Below are positions 16,175-25,068 of a stretch of 64,000 nucleotides of DNA, piece by piece. This DNA is from CAZTDU01 sp050248795. Its GTDB lineage: Bacteria; Pseudomonadota; Gammaproteobacteria; Burkholderiales; SG8-39. A model generated the notes under the pieces. The model was given only the letters and a program-made list of their open reading frames with translations, was not told the origin of the DNA and did no database searches. The stretch lies in contig JBFWRS010000010.1 of assembly GCA_050248795.1 (NCBI GenBank), positions 34,412-98,411 on the forward strand. The letters are read 5' to 3'. The position numbers and the translations under genes were made by a program. The first letter of the stretch is position 1; every line of letters begins with the position of its first letter.

Positions 16175-16192
16175 TATTAGCATGCGCTAATA
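16175..16192. promoter_or_regulatory. Palindromic operator candidate upstream of soxY
   Basis: TATTAGC-ATGC-GCTAATA, perfect 7-base arms around four bases, ending 16 bases before the soxY ATG and just before its GAGGAGG site. AT-rich palindromes of this size upstream of sox genes resemble operators of ArsR/SmtB-type sulfide or persulfide-responsive repressors. No such regulator is encoded in this window, so the binding protein is unknown. Confidence 0.5.
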
Positions 16193-16208
16193 GAACTGAG
16201 GAGGCTCG

Positions 16209-16667
16209 ATGTTGAAATTACGCAGAACCACACTGCAGGTCGGTGGCGCCGCCGCGGCGTTGATGGCGGCGGGCCTGCTGCATCCGCTGCGCGCGCTGGC
16301 AGCCTGGAACAAGGCGGCGTTCGATGCCAAGACGCCAACCGATGCGATGAAGTCGATGGGCGTCGCCAATGCCGCCGACAGCAGCGGCATCGTCATCGAG
16401 GCGCCGCAGATCGCCGAAAACGGCGCGGTGGTGCCGATCGAGGTATCCAGCAACATCCCGGGTACTACGTCGCTTGCCGTGCTGATCGAGAAGAACCCCT
16501 TCCCGCTCGCCGCCAAGTTCAACTTCAAGGATGGCGCAATGCCGTACGTGAAGGTGAACGTGAGGATGGGCGAATCTTCGAACGTGCGCGTGATCGCCGA
16601 AGCCGGCGGCAAGCACTTCACGGCGGTGAAGGAAGTCAAGGTAACCATCGGCGGATGCGGAGGCTGA
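16209..16667 (+). CDS. soxY: Thiosulfate-oxidation carrier protein SoxY
   Basis: A 152-residue periplasmic sulfur-carrier subunit. The C-terminus is the conserved GGCGG swinging arm, with Cys150 carrying the thiosulfonate and persulfide intermediates. A twin-arginine signal (LRRTTLQVGGAAAALMAAG) indicates export folded together with SoxZ. The mature domain is Ig-like, as in the family. GAGGAGG precedes the ATG. It is the first gene of soxYZAXB and starts one base before soxZ's non-overlapping ATG region, so stoichiometric expression with SoxZ is expected. Confidence 0.97.
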   Translation: MLKLRRTTLQVGGAAAALMAAGLLHPLRALAAWNKAAFDAKTPTDAMKSMGVANAADSSGIVIEAPQIAENGAVVPIEVSSNIPGTTSLAVLIEKNPFPLAAKFNFKDGAMPYVKVNVRMGESSNVRVIAEAGGKHFTAVKEVKVTIGGCGG

Positions 16668-16668
16668 C

Positions 16669-16980
16669 ATGGCTGATCCAATGAAAGTACGCGCGACGCT
16701 GAAGGGCGACATGGTGGACGTCAGGGTGCTGATGGGCCACCCGATGGAAACCGGGCAGCGCAAGGACCCGAAGGGCAATCTCGTCCCCCGCCACTTCATC
16801 CAGGAGGTGACGGTGAAGGTCGGCGGCAAGGTCGTGATCGATGGCGAGATCAGCCAGGCCGTATCGCGCAATCCGGTGTTCTCCTTCCGCCTGAAAGGCG
16901 TGGCGAAGGGCGACAAGATCGAGATCGCCTGGCTCGATAACAAGGGCGCACGCAACCAGACCGAAACCTCGATCGCCTGA
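16669..16980 (+). CDS. soxZ: Thiosulfate-oxidation carrier protein SoxZ
   Basis: A 103-residue partner of SoxY forming the SoxYZ heterodimer that presents sulfur intermediates to SoxAX and SoxB. Family landmarks are VRVLMGHPMETGQRKD near the N-terminus and the histidine in the VPRHFIQEV stretch. It has no signal peptide of its own, as usual, and would be co-exported by the SoxY Tat signal. GGAGGCTGAC precedes the ATG at one base from the soxY stop. Confidence 0.97.
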   Translation: MADPMKVRATLKGDMVDVRVLMGHPMETGQRKDPKGNLVPRHFIQEVTVKVGGKVVIDGEISQAVSRNPVFSFRLKGVAKGDKIEIAWLDNKGARNQTETSIA

Positions 16981-17050
16981 GGAGGCGTCGGGGCGCCGCG
17001 GACGCATGTGCCCGCGGCAAGCAGGGTTCATTTCGCAGGGAGGAGGAACT

Positions 17051-17851
17051 ATGGATCGGTTACGGTACAGATTGCTGCTGGCCGCGTGCGCTGCATCGCT
17101 CGCGTCGACCCAGGCGGCGGCGCAGTCGCAGTTCGAGAAGTACCAGAAGATGGTCGCCGAGGGCAGTCCGGCGGAACTGTTCGAACTTGTCGGCGAGGAC
17201 CTGTGGAAGAAGAAGCAGGGGCCGAAGAACGTTTCGCTGGAGAAGTGCGACCTCGGCAAGGGGCCCGGCGTGCTGAAAGGCGCGCATGCCGCACTGCCGC
17301 GGTACTTCAAGGATACCGACAGCGTCATGGACACCGAGTCGCGGGTGCTGCATTGCATGATGACGCTGCAAGGCCGCAGCCGCGCCGAGGCCACCAAGCG
17401 GCTGTTCGGCAATGCCGACAAGCCTTCCGAGATGGAGTACCTGTCGGCATACATCGCCGGGCATTCGCGCGGCCACAAGCTCTCGCCGGGTACCAGCCAC
17501 CCGAAGGAGAAAGCGTCCTACCAGCTCGGCGAAAAGCTGTTCTTCGTGCGCACCGGCCTGTGGGACTTCTCCTGCGCGTCCTGCCATGGCGAGAAGGACA
17601 AGCGTATCCGCATGTCCGAACTGCCGGTGCTGAGCGACCCGAAGGCGGCCCGCCCGCTGATGGCGACCTGGCCGGCTTATAGGGTGTCGAACAGCACGTT
17701 CAAGACCATGCAGTGGCGCATCAACAACTGCTTCCGCCAGATGCGCACGCCGGAACCCCAGTTCGGTTCCGAGTCGGTCAATGCGATGAACATGTACCTG
17801 ACGGTCAAGGCCAAGGGCGCGACGTACCGCGGCCCGGGCACCAAGCGCTGA
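17051..17851 (+). CDS. soxA: Sulfur-oxidation c-type cytochrome SoxA (monoheme type)
   Basis: A 266-residue periplasmic c-type cytochrome that joins thiosulfate to SoxY as part of SoxAX. A signal peptide ends near residue 25. One haem site is present, CASCH at 175-179. The position of the N-terminal haem of diheme SoxA instead has two lone cysteines (Cys66 and Cys102), as in monoheme members where they form a disulfide. Cys227 in INNCFRQM is the expected persulfide ligand of the active haem. The start is the ATG after GGGAGGAGG; an earlier in-frame start would put a non-hydrophobic leader before the signal. Confidence 0.95.
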   Translation: MDRLRYRLLLAACAASLASTQAAAQSQFEKYQKMVAEGSPAELFELVGEDLWKKKQGPKNVSLEKCDLGKGPGVLKGAHAALPRYFKDTDSVMDTESRVLHCMMTLQGRSRAEATKRLFGNADKPSEMEYLSAYIAGHSRGHKLSPGTSHPKEKASYQLGEKLFFVRTGLWDFSCASCHGEKDKRIRMSELPVLSDPKAARPLMATWPAYRVSNSTFKTMQWRINNCFRQMRTPEPQFGSESVNAMNMYLTVKAKGATYRGPGTKR

Positions 17852-17864
17852 GGGGGAGACGACC

Positions 17865-18467
17865 ATGAAGAACTGGATGCTTGGAGCGAGCCTCGCCACG
17901 CTGGCGCTGTCGCCGGTCGCGATGGCCGAACCCACCGACCGCGAGGTGCAGCAGGTCATGAAGCGGGATTTCCGTGCCAAGGGGCAGGCGGGAATGGATC
18001 GCCTGCAGCAGGACAGCGTGCAGCGCGCCTGCACCGCGTCGCACGACAAGCCGCCTGCGGCGCTGGCCAAGGCGCTGGAAGCCGACCAGATGAAGACGAT
18101 CGTGTTCCCGTCGGGTTCGCTGCTCGGAAACTGGAAGAACGGCGCCAAGATCGCCGCCAGCGGCAGGGGCATGCAGTGGAACGAGAATCCGAAGAAGCCC
18201 GCGGGCGGCAGTTGCTACAACTGCCACCAGTTGTCGCCCGGGCAGGCATCGTACGGGACGATCGGGCCGAGCCTGCTCGGCTTCGGCAAGAAGCGCGGCT
18301 ATACGGCGGAGATGCAGAAGTACGCCTACGGCAAGATCTACAACGCCAAGGCGTATAACCTCTGCTCGCACATGCCGCGCTTCGGTACCACCGGATCCCT
18401 GACCGAGCAGCAGATCAAGGACCTGGTCGCGTACCTGATGGACCCGACCTCTCCGGTCAACAAGTAG
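17865..18467 (+). CDS. soxX: Sulfur-oxidation c-type cytochrome SoxX
   Basis: A 200-residue monoheme cytochrome c, electron-accepting partner of SoxA. A signal peptide (GASLATLALSPVAMA) is followed by a long N-terminal extension of about 90 residues, then the haem motif CYNCH at 117-121 and a Met170 axial ligand in SHMPRFG. Size matches the longer SoxX class. GGGGGAG stands before the ATG. Its TAG stop shares a base with the soxB GTG start. Confidence 0.95.
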   Translation: MKNWMLGASLATLALSPVAMAEPTDREVQQVMKRDFRAKGQAGMDRLQQDSVQRACTASHDKPPAALAKALEADQMKTIVFPSGSLLGNWKNGAKIAASGRGMQWNENPKKPAGGSCYNCHQLSPGQASYGTIGPSLLGFGKKRGYTAEMQKYAYGKIYNAKAYNLCSHMPRFGTTGSLTEQQIKDLVAYLMDPTSPVNK

Positions 18468-20167
18468 TGCACAGAAGAGAGTTTCTCCGGCTGCTCGCCT
18501 GCGCGGCGGCAGCCGGTGCGACGCTGCGCCCGGGCCAGTCGCTGGCGCAGGCCGCCGAAGAGCTTTACGCGGTACCGAAGTTCGGCAACGTGTCGCTGCT
18601 GCACTTCACCGACTGCCACGCGCAGCTCCTGCCGGTGCATTTTCGCGAACCCAACGTCAACATCGGCGTCGGCAACGCGAAGGACCGCCCGCCGCACCTG
18701 GTGGGCGAGGCGCTGCTGCGGCATTTCAAGGTATCTCCGGGATCGATCCATGCCCACGCGCTGACGCACCTGGACTTCGAGCGTGCCGCACGGCGCTACG
18801 GCAAGGTCGGCGGCTTCGCGCACCTTGCCTCGCTGGTGAAACGCCTTCGTACCGAGCGGCCGGGCGCGCTGCTGCTGGATGGCGGCGACACCTGGCAGGG
18901 ATCGGCCACGTCACTGTGGACCAGGGGCGCGGACATGATCGGCGCGCAGAAGCTGCTCGGCGTTGACATCATGACCGGGCACTGGGAGTTTACCTACGGC
19001 GCGGCCCGCGTAAAGGAAGCGGAGAAAGAGCTCGCGCCGGTGGAATTCCTGGCGCAGAACGTCAAGACCACCGATTTCGAGGACCCGGTCTTCAAGCCCT
19101 ACTCGCTGCGCACGATCAACGGCGTCGCGGTCGCGATCGTCGGCCAGGCCTTCCCCTACACGCCCATCGCCAACCCGCGCTACATGGTCCCGGACTGGAC
19201 CTTCGGCATCCAGGAACCGCGCGTGCAGGAACTGGTAAACGAGGTGCGCGCCAAGGGCGCGAAGGCGGTGGTGCTGCTGTCGCACAACGGCGCCGACGTG
19301 GACATCAAGCTCGCGTCCCGCGTGCGTGGCCTGGACGCAATCCTGGGCGGGCATACGCACGACGGCATCCCCGCACCGGCAATCGTGTCCAATCCCGGCG
19401 GGCGCACGCTGGTGATGAACTCCGGCTCCAACGGCAAGTTCCTGTCGGTGCTCGACCTCGCGGTGGGCGACGGCGGAGTCACGGATTTCCGCTACCGGCT
19501 GCTGCCGGTATTCGCCAACCTGCTGCCGGCTGACCGCGACATGGCCGCGTACATCGACCGCGTGCGCGCACCCTATGCCGGCAAGCTCGCCGAGAAGCTC
19601 GCCGTGACCGAGGGCCTGCTGTACCGCCGCGGCAACTTCAACGGCAGCATCGACCAGGTGATCCTCGAGGCGATGCTGAAAGTGCGCGGTGCCGACATCG
19701 CATTCTCGCCCGGGTTCCGCTGGGGCACGACGATCCTGCCCGGCGACCCGATCACCATGGAACACCTGATGGACCAGACCGCCATCACCTACCCGGTCAC
19801 CACGCTGAACGAAATGAGCGGCGAGCAGGTGAAGGCGGTGCTGGAGGATGTCTGCGACAACCTGTTCAACCCGGACCCCTACCTGCAGCAGGGGGGCGAC
19901 ATGGTGCGCGTCGGCGGCATGAGCTTCGCCTGCGCACCCAACGCGAAAATGGGCTCGCGCATCTCGGACATGCGCATCGGCGGCAAGCCGCTGCAGGCAA
20001 GCAAGCGCTACAAGGTGGCAGGCTGGGCGTCGGTGGCCGAGGATGCGAAAGGCGACCCGATCTGGGACGTGGTGGCACGCTACCTGCGCGACAGGAAGAC
20101 GATACCGGCGGCGAAGCTCAACCTGCCGCGCCTCATCGGCATGGAAGGAAATCGCGGACTGGGCTAG
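18467..20167 (+). CDS. soxB: Thiosulfohydrolase SoxB
   Basis: A 566-residue dinuclear-manganese thiosulfohydrolase that releases sulfate from SoxY-bound S-thiosulfonate. It belongs to the 5'-nucleotidase superfamily: the metallophosphatase domain shows LLHFTDCHAQLLPVHFRE, LLDGGDTWQGSATSLWTRGA, the SoxB signature MTGHWEFTYG, then LLSHNGADVD and ILGGHTHDG; the last quoted motifs carry metal ligands. An N-terminal RREFLRLLACAAAAGAT stretch is Tat-like. The start is a GTG overlapping the soxX stop. It ends the sox operon; no soxCD follows, so partial oxidation with sulfur storage or other downstream enzymes is expected. Confidence 0.97.
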   Translation: MHRREFLRLLACAAAAGATLRPGQSLAQAAEELYAVPKFGNVSLLHFTDCHAQLLPVHFREPNVNIGVGNAKDRPPHLVGEALLRHFKVSPGSIHAHALTHLDFERAARRYGKVGGFAHLASLVKRLRTERPGALLLDGGDTWQGSATSLWTRGADMIGAQKLLGVDIMTGHWEFTYGAARVKEAEKELAPVEFLAQNVKTTDFEDPVFKPYSLRTINGVAVAIVGQAFPYTPIANPRYMVPDWTFGIQEPRVQELVNEVRAKGAKAVVLLSHNGADVDIKLASRVRGLDAILGGHTHDGIPAPAIVSNPGGRTLVMNSGSNGKFLSVLDLAVGDGGVTDFRYRLLPVFANLLPADRDMAAYIDRVRAPYAGKLAEKLAVTEGLLYRRGNFNGSIDQVILEAMLKVRGADIAFSPGFRWGTTILPGDPITMEHLMDQTAITYPVTTLNEMSGEQVKAVLEDVCDNLFNPDPYLQQGGDMVRVGGMSFACAPNAKMGSRISDMRIGGKPLQASKRYKVAGWASVAEDAKGDPIWDVVARYLRDRKTIPAAKLNLPRLIGMEGNRGLG

Positions 20168-20177
20168 TCTGTAGCGC

Positions 20178-22082
20178 GTGCTCCCCCGCCTCGTACGCAG
20201 CATGGCTGCACGCCTGCGCGATGGCCCCCAGTCGGCGCCGCCGGAGCACTTCCTGTTCATCCCGCTGGCCGAGTTCGAGCTGCTGGCGCCGGCCGCGCAG
20301 CGGCTGCTCGAATCCGCCATTGCGCTGCACCGCACCGGCCGGGCGCATGGCGCCCTCAAGGCGCTGCGCGGCCTCGTCCGGCTTGCACCTGAATCCGCCT
20401 GGGGGCACGCGCTCCTCGGCATGGTGCTGGCGGATACCGGCGATGCGCGCGGTGCGCAGGAATCATTCGCGCGCGCGCTCGGGCTCGAACCCGGGCTGAT
20501 CCAGGCCCTGACCAGGGCGGGAGTCGAGGCGTTCCCGCTGGATCTGCAGCGTTCGCTCAGCATCTTCATCCTTGCCGCTGCGCTGGCGCCGGACGACTGG
20601 CGGGTGAAGTCGCACCTCGCCCACGTGCGCTACGTGCGCGGAGACAGGCAGGGCGCGCTCGCGCTGCTGGACGCCGCGTGGCGCGCATCGGGACGCGACG
20701 GGCTGCGCCTGAAGCGCGTCATCATGCTCATCGAGCCGATTTACTCGTCCATGGAGCACCTGCAGGGCATCCGCAACGAGTATCTCGCCGGCCTGGCCGA
20801 ACTGGCGGCGGCGCCGCTCGGCATCGACGACCCCGTGGATGACGTCGGCCTGACGAACTTCCTGCTTGCCTACCAGGGCATGAATGAGCGCGATTCGCAG
20901 GCGCAACTCGCCGGCATCCTGTTGCGCGCGCATCCCGCGCTCGGCTACGTCGCACCCCATGTTCGTGCGGCCGCGCCGTCGCGCGCGCGGCCCAGGGTGG
21001 GCGTGCTGTCGACCTACTTCGGGCGCAAGCACTCGGTAGGCGCTGCCTACGACGGCCTGGTGGACGAGCTGGCACGGATCGGCACGCTGGAGCTGACGGT
21101 GATCTGCCTGCAGGAGGAAGGCGCTGCAAGGCTGCGCGAGCGCCTAGGCGGGAACGCGGCGGCGGTCGCGCTGCCGGGCCACAGCCTGGAGGAGGCGCGC
21201 AGCGCGCTGGCCGCGCTGGAGCTGGACGTGCTGCTGTACGCGGACATCGGCATGGACCCCTTCACCTGCTACCTTGCCTTCGGCCGCTACGCGCGCCTGC
21301 AGGGCGTGATTGCGGGCCATCCGCTGACCAGCGGGATCCCGGCGATCGACGTGTTCATCTCGGGTGATCACGCCGAGCCCGCGGGTGCCGAGTCGCACTA
21401 CACCGAACGGCTGGTGCGGCTGTCGCGCGTGCCGGTGGGCATGCGAGCACCCGCGCTGCCTCCACCGCGCAGCCGCACCGAACTCGGCCTGCCCGAGTCG
21501 GGAAACCTGTACGTGTGCCCGATGAAACTGCAGAAGTTCCATCCCGAGTTCGACGCCGCGCTCGCCGGCATCCTGCGGGCCGATCCCGAAGCGGAGATCG
21601 TGCTGTTTGCGGACTTCAACACCGACGTCTGGGACCAGCGCGTGCAGCAGCGGCTCGAGCGCGCGCTGGGAGAGGATGCGCACCGCGCCACTTTCCTGCC
21701 GTGGCAGCCGAGCGACGCCTTTCTGGCCATCCTTATGCACGCCGACGTTGCCCTGGATACCTTTCATTTCGGTGCCGGCACCACCTGTGCGCTGGTGTTC
21801 GGCGCCGGCTGTCCAATGCTGACGATGCCGGCGGCGTTCATGCGCGGTCGCCTGACGTATTCCTACTACAGGATCATGGAGATCGACGAGTGCATCGCCA
21901 CCGATGTCGGCGACTACGTGCGCCGCGCGGTGGCGATCGCGCGCGACAAGCCGCTGCGCGCACGATTGGGCGAACAGATCAGGGCCCGCAGCGCACGCCT
22001 GTTCGAGGCCGCGCCAGTGGCCACAGAGCTCGCCTCGGCGCTCGCCGCTTTGCGCCGCGAGCAGGCGCCGCGCGTCAGCTAG
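20178..22082 (+). CDS. TPR protein with OGT/SPINDLY-like (GT41) glycosyltransferase domain
   Basis: A 634-residue cytoplasmic protein. About residues 35-180 form TPR-like helices (AHGALKALRGLVRLAPESAW and GARGAQESFARALGLEPG-like units). The C-terminal half has the two-lobed fold of bacterial O-GlcNAc-transferase-like proteins, with VGVLSTYFGRKHSVG, LDVLLYADIGMDPFTCYLAF, a nucleotide-sugar lobe LYVCPMKLQKFHPEFD and FHFGAGTTCALVFGAGCPML. Acceptor could be a protein or surface glycan. It starts at a GTG 10 bases after soxB but is functionally unrelated, opening the glycan island. Its end overlaps the convergent GT2 gene by 8 bases. Confidence 0.8.
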   Translation: MLPRLVRSMAARLRDGPQSAPPEHFLFIPLAEFELLAPAAQRLLESAIALHRTGRAHGALKALRGLVRLAPESAWGHALLGMVLADTGDARGAQESFARALGLEPGLIQALTRAGVEAFPLDLQRSLSIFILAAALAPDDWRVKSHLAHVRYVRGDRQGALALLDAAWRASGRDGLRLKRVIMLIEPIYSSMEHLQGIRNEYLAGLAELAAAPLGIDDPVDDVGLTNFLLAYQGMNERDSQAQLAGILLRAHPALGYVAPHVRAAAPSRARPRVGVLSTYFGRKHSVGAAYDGLVDELARIGTLELTVICLQEEGAARLRERLGGNAAAVALPGHSLEEARSALAALELDVLLYADIGMDPFTCYLAFGRYARLQGVIAGHPLTSGIPAIDVFISGDHAEPAGAESHYTERLVRLSRVPVGMRAPALPPPRSRTELGLPESGNLYVCPMKLQKFHPEFDAALAGILRADPEAEIVLFADFNTDVWDQRVQQRLERALGEDAHRATFLPWQPSDAFLAILMHADVALDTFHFGAGTTCALVFGAGCPMLTMPAAFMRGRLTYSYYRIMEIDECIATDVGDYVRRAVAIARDKPLRARLGEQIRARSARLFEAAPVATELASALAALRREQAPRVS

Positions 22083-23322
22083 CCGGAGGTTCCTCGTCGC
22101 CGCACAGACGCAGCGTCGACAGCAGGTCGGCGCAAGCGCAGTGTCGCCCCGGCAGGTGTCCCCGCAGCATTCGCGGGTCGCCGGCGGGATGCTGGTCGAA
22201 CACCGCGAAGCCGTCCTCTGGCACGCCCTCGTCGAGCATCTCCGCGCGCGTTCGCACCTCGATCGGATCGACGTCCTCGCCCAGCGCATCCCACAGCTGC
22301 TCGAGCAGCCAGTTCGCCAGCGGCCCCTCCTCGATCGCGATCGAACGCACCTCGCCCGCCCCGGCGATGCGGGTGCGGATCAGCTCCACCATGGCGGGCC
22401 GCAGGCAATCCCTGTCCCAGTCCCGGGCAAGTGCCTGGAAGCGCGCCGGGTCATGCGCCATGCCCTTGCGGATGAGCAGGCGGGCGCCGCAGTACTGGCC
22501 GACGTCGCGGGAGATGCCCGCATACATGGCGTACCACTCCGAGAGCTGGCGCGCGAGGATCCTCGCGCGCGTCGCCTGGTCGCAGTCGAGCGTGGCGACG
22601 AAGCTCTCGGTCTCCGAAACCACGTTGAAGTAGATGTAGTCGCCGCTCGCCGCGTGTTCGTGGGTAAGCCGGTTGCCGTGCAGGTAATGCACGAAGCTCA
22701 CCACCGGGGTGATCGCCACCTGCCCGCGCCGCAGCGCCGCCTCGACGAAACTCCACTGGTAGAAGCGGTGCGAACCGTCGAACAGCACGCCACGCTGGTA
22801 GACGTCACGGCGCATCAGCGGGAACTCCAGTGCAGCGAAGCGCTCGAGCAGCGCCTGGCGCGACTCCCACGCGAACACCTCGGTGCGCTCGACATAGCGG
22901 TTGACGCGGATGAAGCGGTCGGTCTCGAGCTCACGCAGCTCCTGCGCGCCGATCGCGGCGAGTATGCGCGGTTCGCGCTGCATCATGGCGATCAGCTCGG
23001 CAATGCCGTCTTCCGCCACCAGGTCGTCGTCGCCGATCGCGTAGACGAACTCGCCGGTTGCCGCGCGCAGCGCCGAATCCCAGCACTGGTGCGGGTGGCG
23101 CCGTCCCGCGAGCCTGACGTAGCGGAAACGGCGGAAGGTGCCGGCGAACTCGGCGGCCAGCGCCGGCGTGTCATCCGCCGAATGGTTGTCGCAGACCACG
23201 ATTTCGAGCTCGAGCCGGAAGCCGCGCAGGTGTTCCAGGTGCCGGGCGAGCAGCTTCGCCCGGTTGTAGGTCGGAATGCACACCGAGAGCAGCGGCGCGC
23301 TGCCTGCGGGTTCATGCGTCAT
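22075..23322 (-). CDS. Family 2 glycosyltransferase
   Basis: A 415-residue GT-A fold glycosyltransferase. The N-terminal nucleotide-sugar domain is clear: LLSVCIPTYNRAKLLARHLE, VVCDNHSADDT and the DxD motif in YAIGDDDLV. The C-terminal 200 residues are helical and unassigned. There is no membrane span, so it is cytoplasmic or peripheral. It shares the island with TPR-glycosyltransferases and methyltransferases, and probably adds a sugar to a pilin or a surface polysaccharide. Donor and acceptor are unknown. Confidence 0.88.
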   Translation of the reverse strand: MTHEPAGSAPLLSVCIPTYNRAKLLARHLEHLRGFRLELEIVVCDNHSADDTPALAAEFAGTFRRFRYVRLAGRRHPHQCWDSALRAATGEFVYAIGDDDLVAEDGIAELIAMMQREPRILAAIGAQELRELETDRFIRVNRYVERTEVFAWESRQALLERFAALEFPLMRRDVYQRGVLFDGSHRFYQWSFVEAALRRGQVAITPVVSFVHYLHGNRLTHEHAASGDYIYFNVVSETESFVATLDCDQATRARILARQLSEWYAMYAGISRDVGQYCGARLLIRKGMAHDPARFQALARDWDRDCLRPAMVELIRTRIAGAGEVRSIAIEEGPLANWLLEQLWDALGEDVDPIEVRTRAEMLDEGVPEDGFAVFDQHPAGDPRMLRGHLPGRHCACADLLSTLRLCGDEEPPAS

Positions 23323-23369
23323 GTGTCGATCCTTTCATCGGGCGCTACGTATGCGCTGCAGCCGCACCG

Positions 23370-23927
23370 CTACTTGACGACGCGCAGCACGATGCGGATT
23401 TCGCTCGCCACGTTGTTGTACTTCTCCACCAGCGCCTGCGCCTCGGCCTGCGTGATCCGGCCCTCCCGCAACTGGCTTCGGTAAGGCTCGTCCAGCAACA
23501 GATTGTGTTCCTCGACCTCGAAGTCGACGTCATGATGCAGCGCGAGCGGGGTGTTGGTCGCGCCGCTGCGCGCCCAGGCAAGGTTCTCGCGCCTGGAGAA
23601 CAGCGCGAACGTTGCCGGCAGGATCGGGCGCACATGGGTGGGATCGGTGAGGAAGAAATCATGCCGCGGATGCGGCACGCGAATGCGTACCCGCGCGCCG
23701 GGCGCGCAGACCCGATGCAGCTCCTTCATCACGCCGATGAACGCCGCTGGCGATTGCCCGAGGTGCTCCAGCACGTGCGACATGACGACTTCGTCCACGC
23801 TGTCGTCCTGCCATGGCCACGGAAACGCCTCGAGGTCGCAGACCAGGTCGGGCGAGCCGAACTTGTCCACGTTCAGGTAGCCCGCGAGCGGCTGCTGGCC
23901 GCTGCCCAGGTTCAGCTTCAGGCCCAT
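23370..23927 (-). CDS. Class I SAM-dependent methyltransferase
   Basis: A 185-residue methyltransferase of the type found in glycan clusters (Methyltransf_11-like). Motif I is the unusual KLNLGSGQQPLAGYLNVD, followed by the acidic strand LVCDLEAFPWP and motif VVMSHVLEHL, where His-Val-Leu-Glu-His is typical of this group. The C-terminal portion VDFEVEEHNLLLDEPYRS may contact the acceptor. The ATG chosen follows a GGAG; the frame stays open further upstream across the next gene without being coding. It lies 17 bases downstream of a TPR-GT9 gene and is probably cotranscribed with it. Confidence 0.85.
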   Translation of the reverse strand: MGLKLNLGSGQQPLAGYLNVDKFGSPDLVCDLEAFPWPWQDDSVDEVVMSHVLEHLGQSPAAFIGVMKELHRVCAPGARVRIRVPHPRHDFFLTDPTHVRPILPATFALFSRRENLAWARSGATNTPLALHHDVDFEVEEHNLLLDEPYRSQLREGRITQAEAQALVEKYNNVASEIRIVLRVVK

Positions 23928-23944
23928 GCATGTCGCTCCATGCG

Positions 23945-25012
23945 TCAGCGCCCGCGGCCCATCATCGCGTCGAGCCTCGCGGCAACCCGGGCGATGAGAG
24001 CCGGCCACGGTTCCGTCGCACGCTTGCGCAGCAGCCGCAGGCTCGGGTACCAGGGACTGGACTCGCCGTGCATCGTCCAGCGCACGAAGTACGGTTCGTT
24101 CAGCAGCGCGAACGTCGGCCGGCCGAGCGCAGCGGCAAGATGCACCATCGACGTGTCCACGCTGACGATTGCGTGCACGCGCATCGCCTCGTCTGCGGTG
24201 GCAAGGAAATCGCCCGCGCGCTGATCCACGCCCGCGCGCGCAAGCTGTTCCGCTTCCTCCGCATTCGGGCGGAACTGGAGGCTCACCAGCCGCGACCCGC
24301 CTTGCGCCAGCGCCAGCATGTCGCCGAGCGGACAGTCGCGCAGCGGCTCGTCGCCGCTGGTGCGCCAGACGATGCCGACGCGGAACCCGTCTGCCGGCGC
24401 CACCGCTGGTACGCGGCCCGGCGCCCGCAGATACGGTTGCGCAGGCAGCGTATCCAGGTCCAGGCCCAGCACGTGCGGCAGGCTCAGAAGCGGCACCTGC
24501 GCGGCGAAGCGCGTCCACGCCGGCGCCTCGCCCTTGCGCGCCTCGATGACATCGACCTGCGGAAAGCTGTGCCGCGCCAGGCCCACGAGCGCGCCCGGGC
24601 AGAGGAACGCAATGCCGCGCACACGCGCGGCCGCGGGCGGCAGGAGGCGCAGGTGCTGGATGATGTCGCCCAGGCCCTGTTCCCACAGCACCAGCAGCTC
24701 GCCGGAAAGCGCGCTGCCATCCCAGCGCGGCAGCGGCGGCGCGGCGACGAAGCGCCGCGTGCCCGCCTGCATCTGGAAGCGCCACTCGTATTCGGCCCAG
24801 GCTTCGCGCATGCGGCCGACCGCGAACAGCGACAGCGCGCGATTGTTGTGCGCAACCGCAAGATCGGGCGCCAGCGCGATCGCGCGCTCGTAGCGCTCGA
24901 TCGCACCGGCATGATCGCCCGCCGCGGCGAGCGCGTTGCCTGCGTCGACGAGCGCGTCTGCCGGGTTGCCGGCGGCGCCGCGAAATACCTGCCGGAGCAT
25001 GTTGGCGAGCAT
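23945..25012 (-). CDS. TPR protein with GT9-like glycosyltransferase domain
   Basis: A 355-residue member of a family present four times in this island. The N-terminus (about 15-80) holds roughly two TPRs (AIERYERAIALAPDLAVAH and the next). The remainder is a GT-B fold resembling heptosyltransferases (family 9), marked by LLVLWEQGLGDIIQHLRLL, FRVGIVWRTSGDEP, the nucleotide-site VSVDTSMVHLAAALGRP and SPWYPSLRLLR. It is the shortest of the four. Predicted cytoplasmic. The likely role is sugar transfer to a protein or glycan; actual activity of these TPR-GT9 proteins is not established. Confidence 0.8.
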   Translation of the reverse strand: MLANMLRQVFRGAAGNPADALVDAGNALAAAGDHAGAIERYERAIALAPDLAVAHNNRALSLFAVGRMREAWAEYEWRFQMQAGTRRFVAAPPLPRWDGSALSGELLVLWEQGLGDIIQHLRLLPPAAARVRGIAFLCPGALVGLARHSFPQVDVIEARKGEAPAWTRFAAQVPLLSLPHVLGLDLDTLPAQPYLRAPGRVPAVAPADGFRVGIVWRTSGDEPLRDCPLGDMLALAQGGSRLVSLQFRPNAEEAEQLARAGVDQRAGDFLATADEAMRVHAIVSVDTSMVHLAAALGRPTFALLNEPYFVRWTMHGESSPWYPSLRLLRKRATEPWPALIARVAARLDAMMGRGR

Positions 25013-25068
25013 CGGTGGGTTCCGCGGCCATTCTATATAATCGACGGCGCCTTCCGGGGCGCCGCGCG

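Noticed and set aside
25044..25062. GGCGCC-N6-GGCGCC inverted repeat before the first 2OG-Fe(II) oxygenase
   Set aside because: Six-base GC arms are common in this GC-rich sequence; no evidence for a riboswitch or operator.
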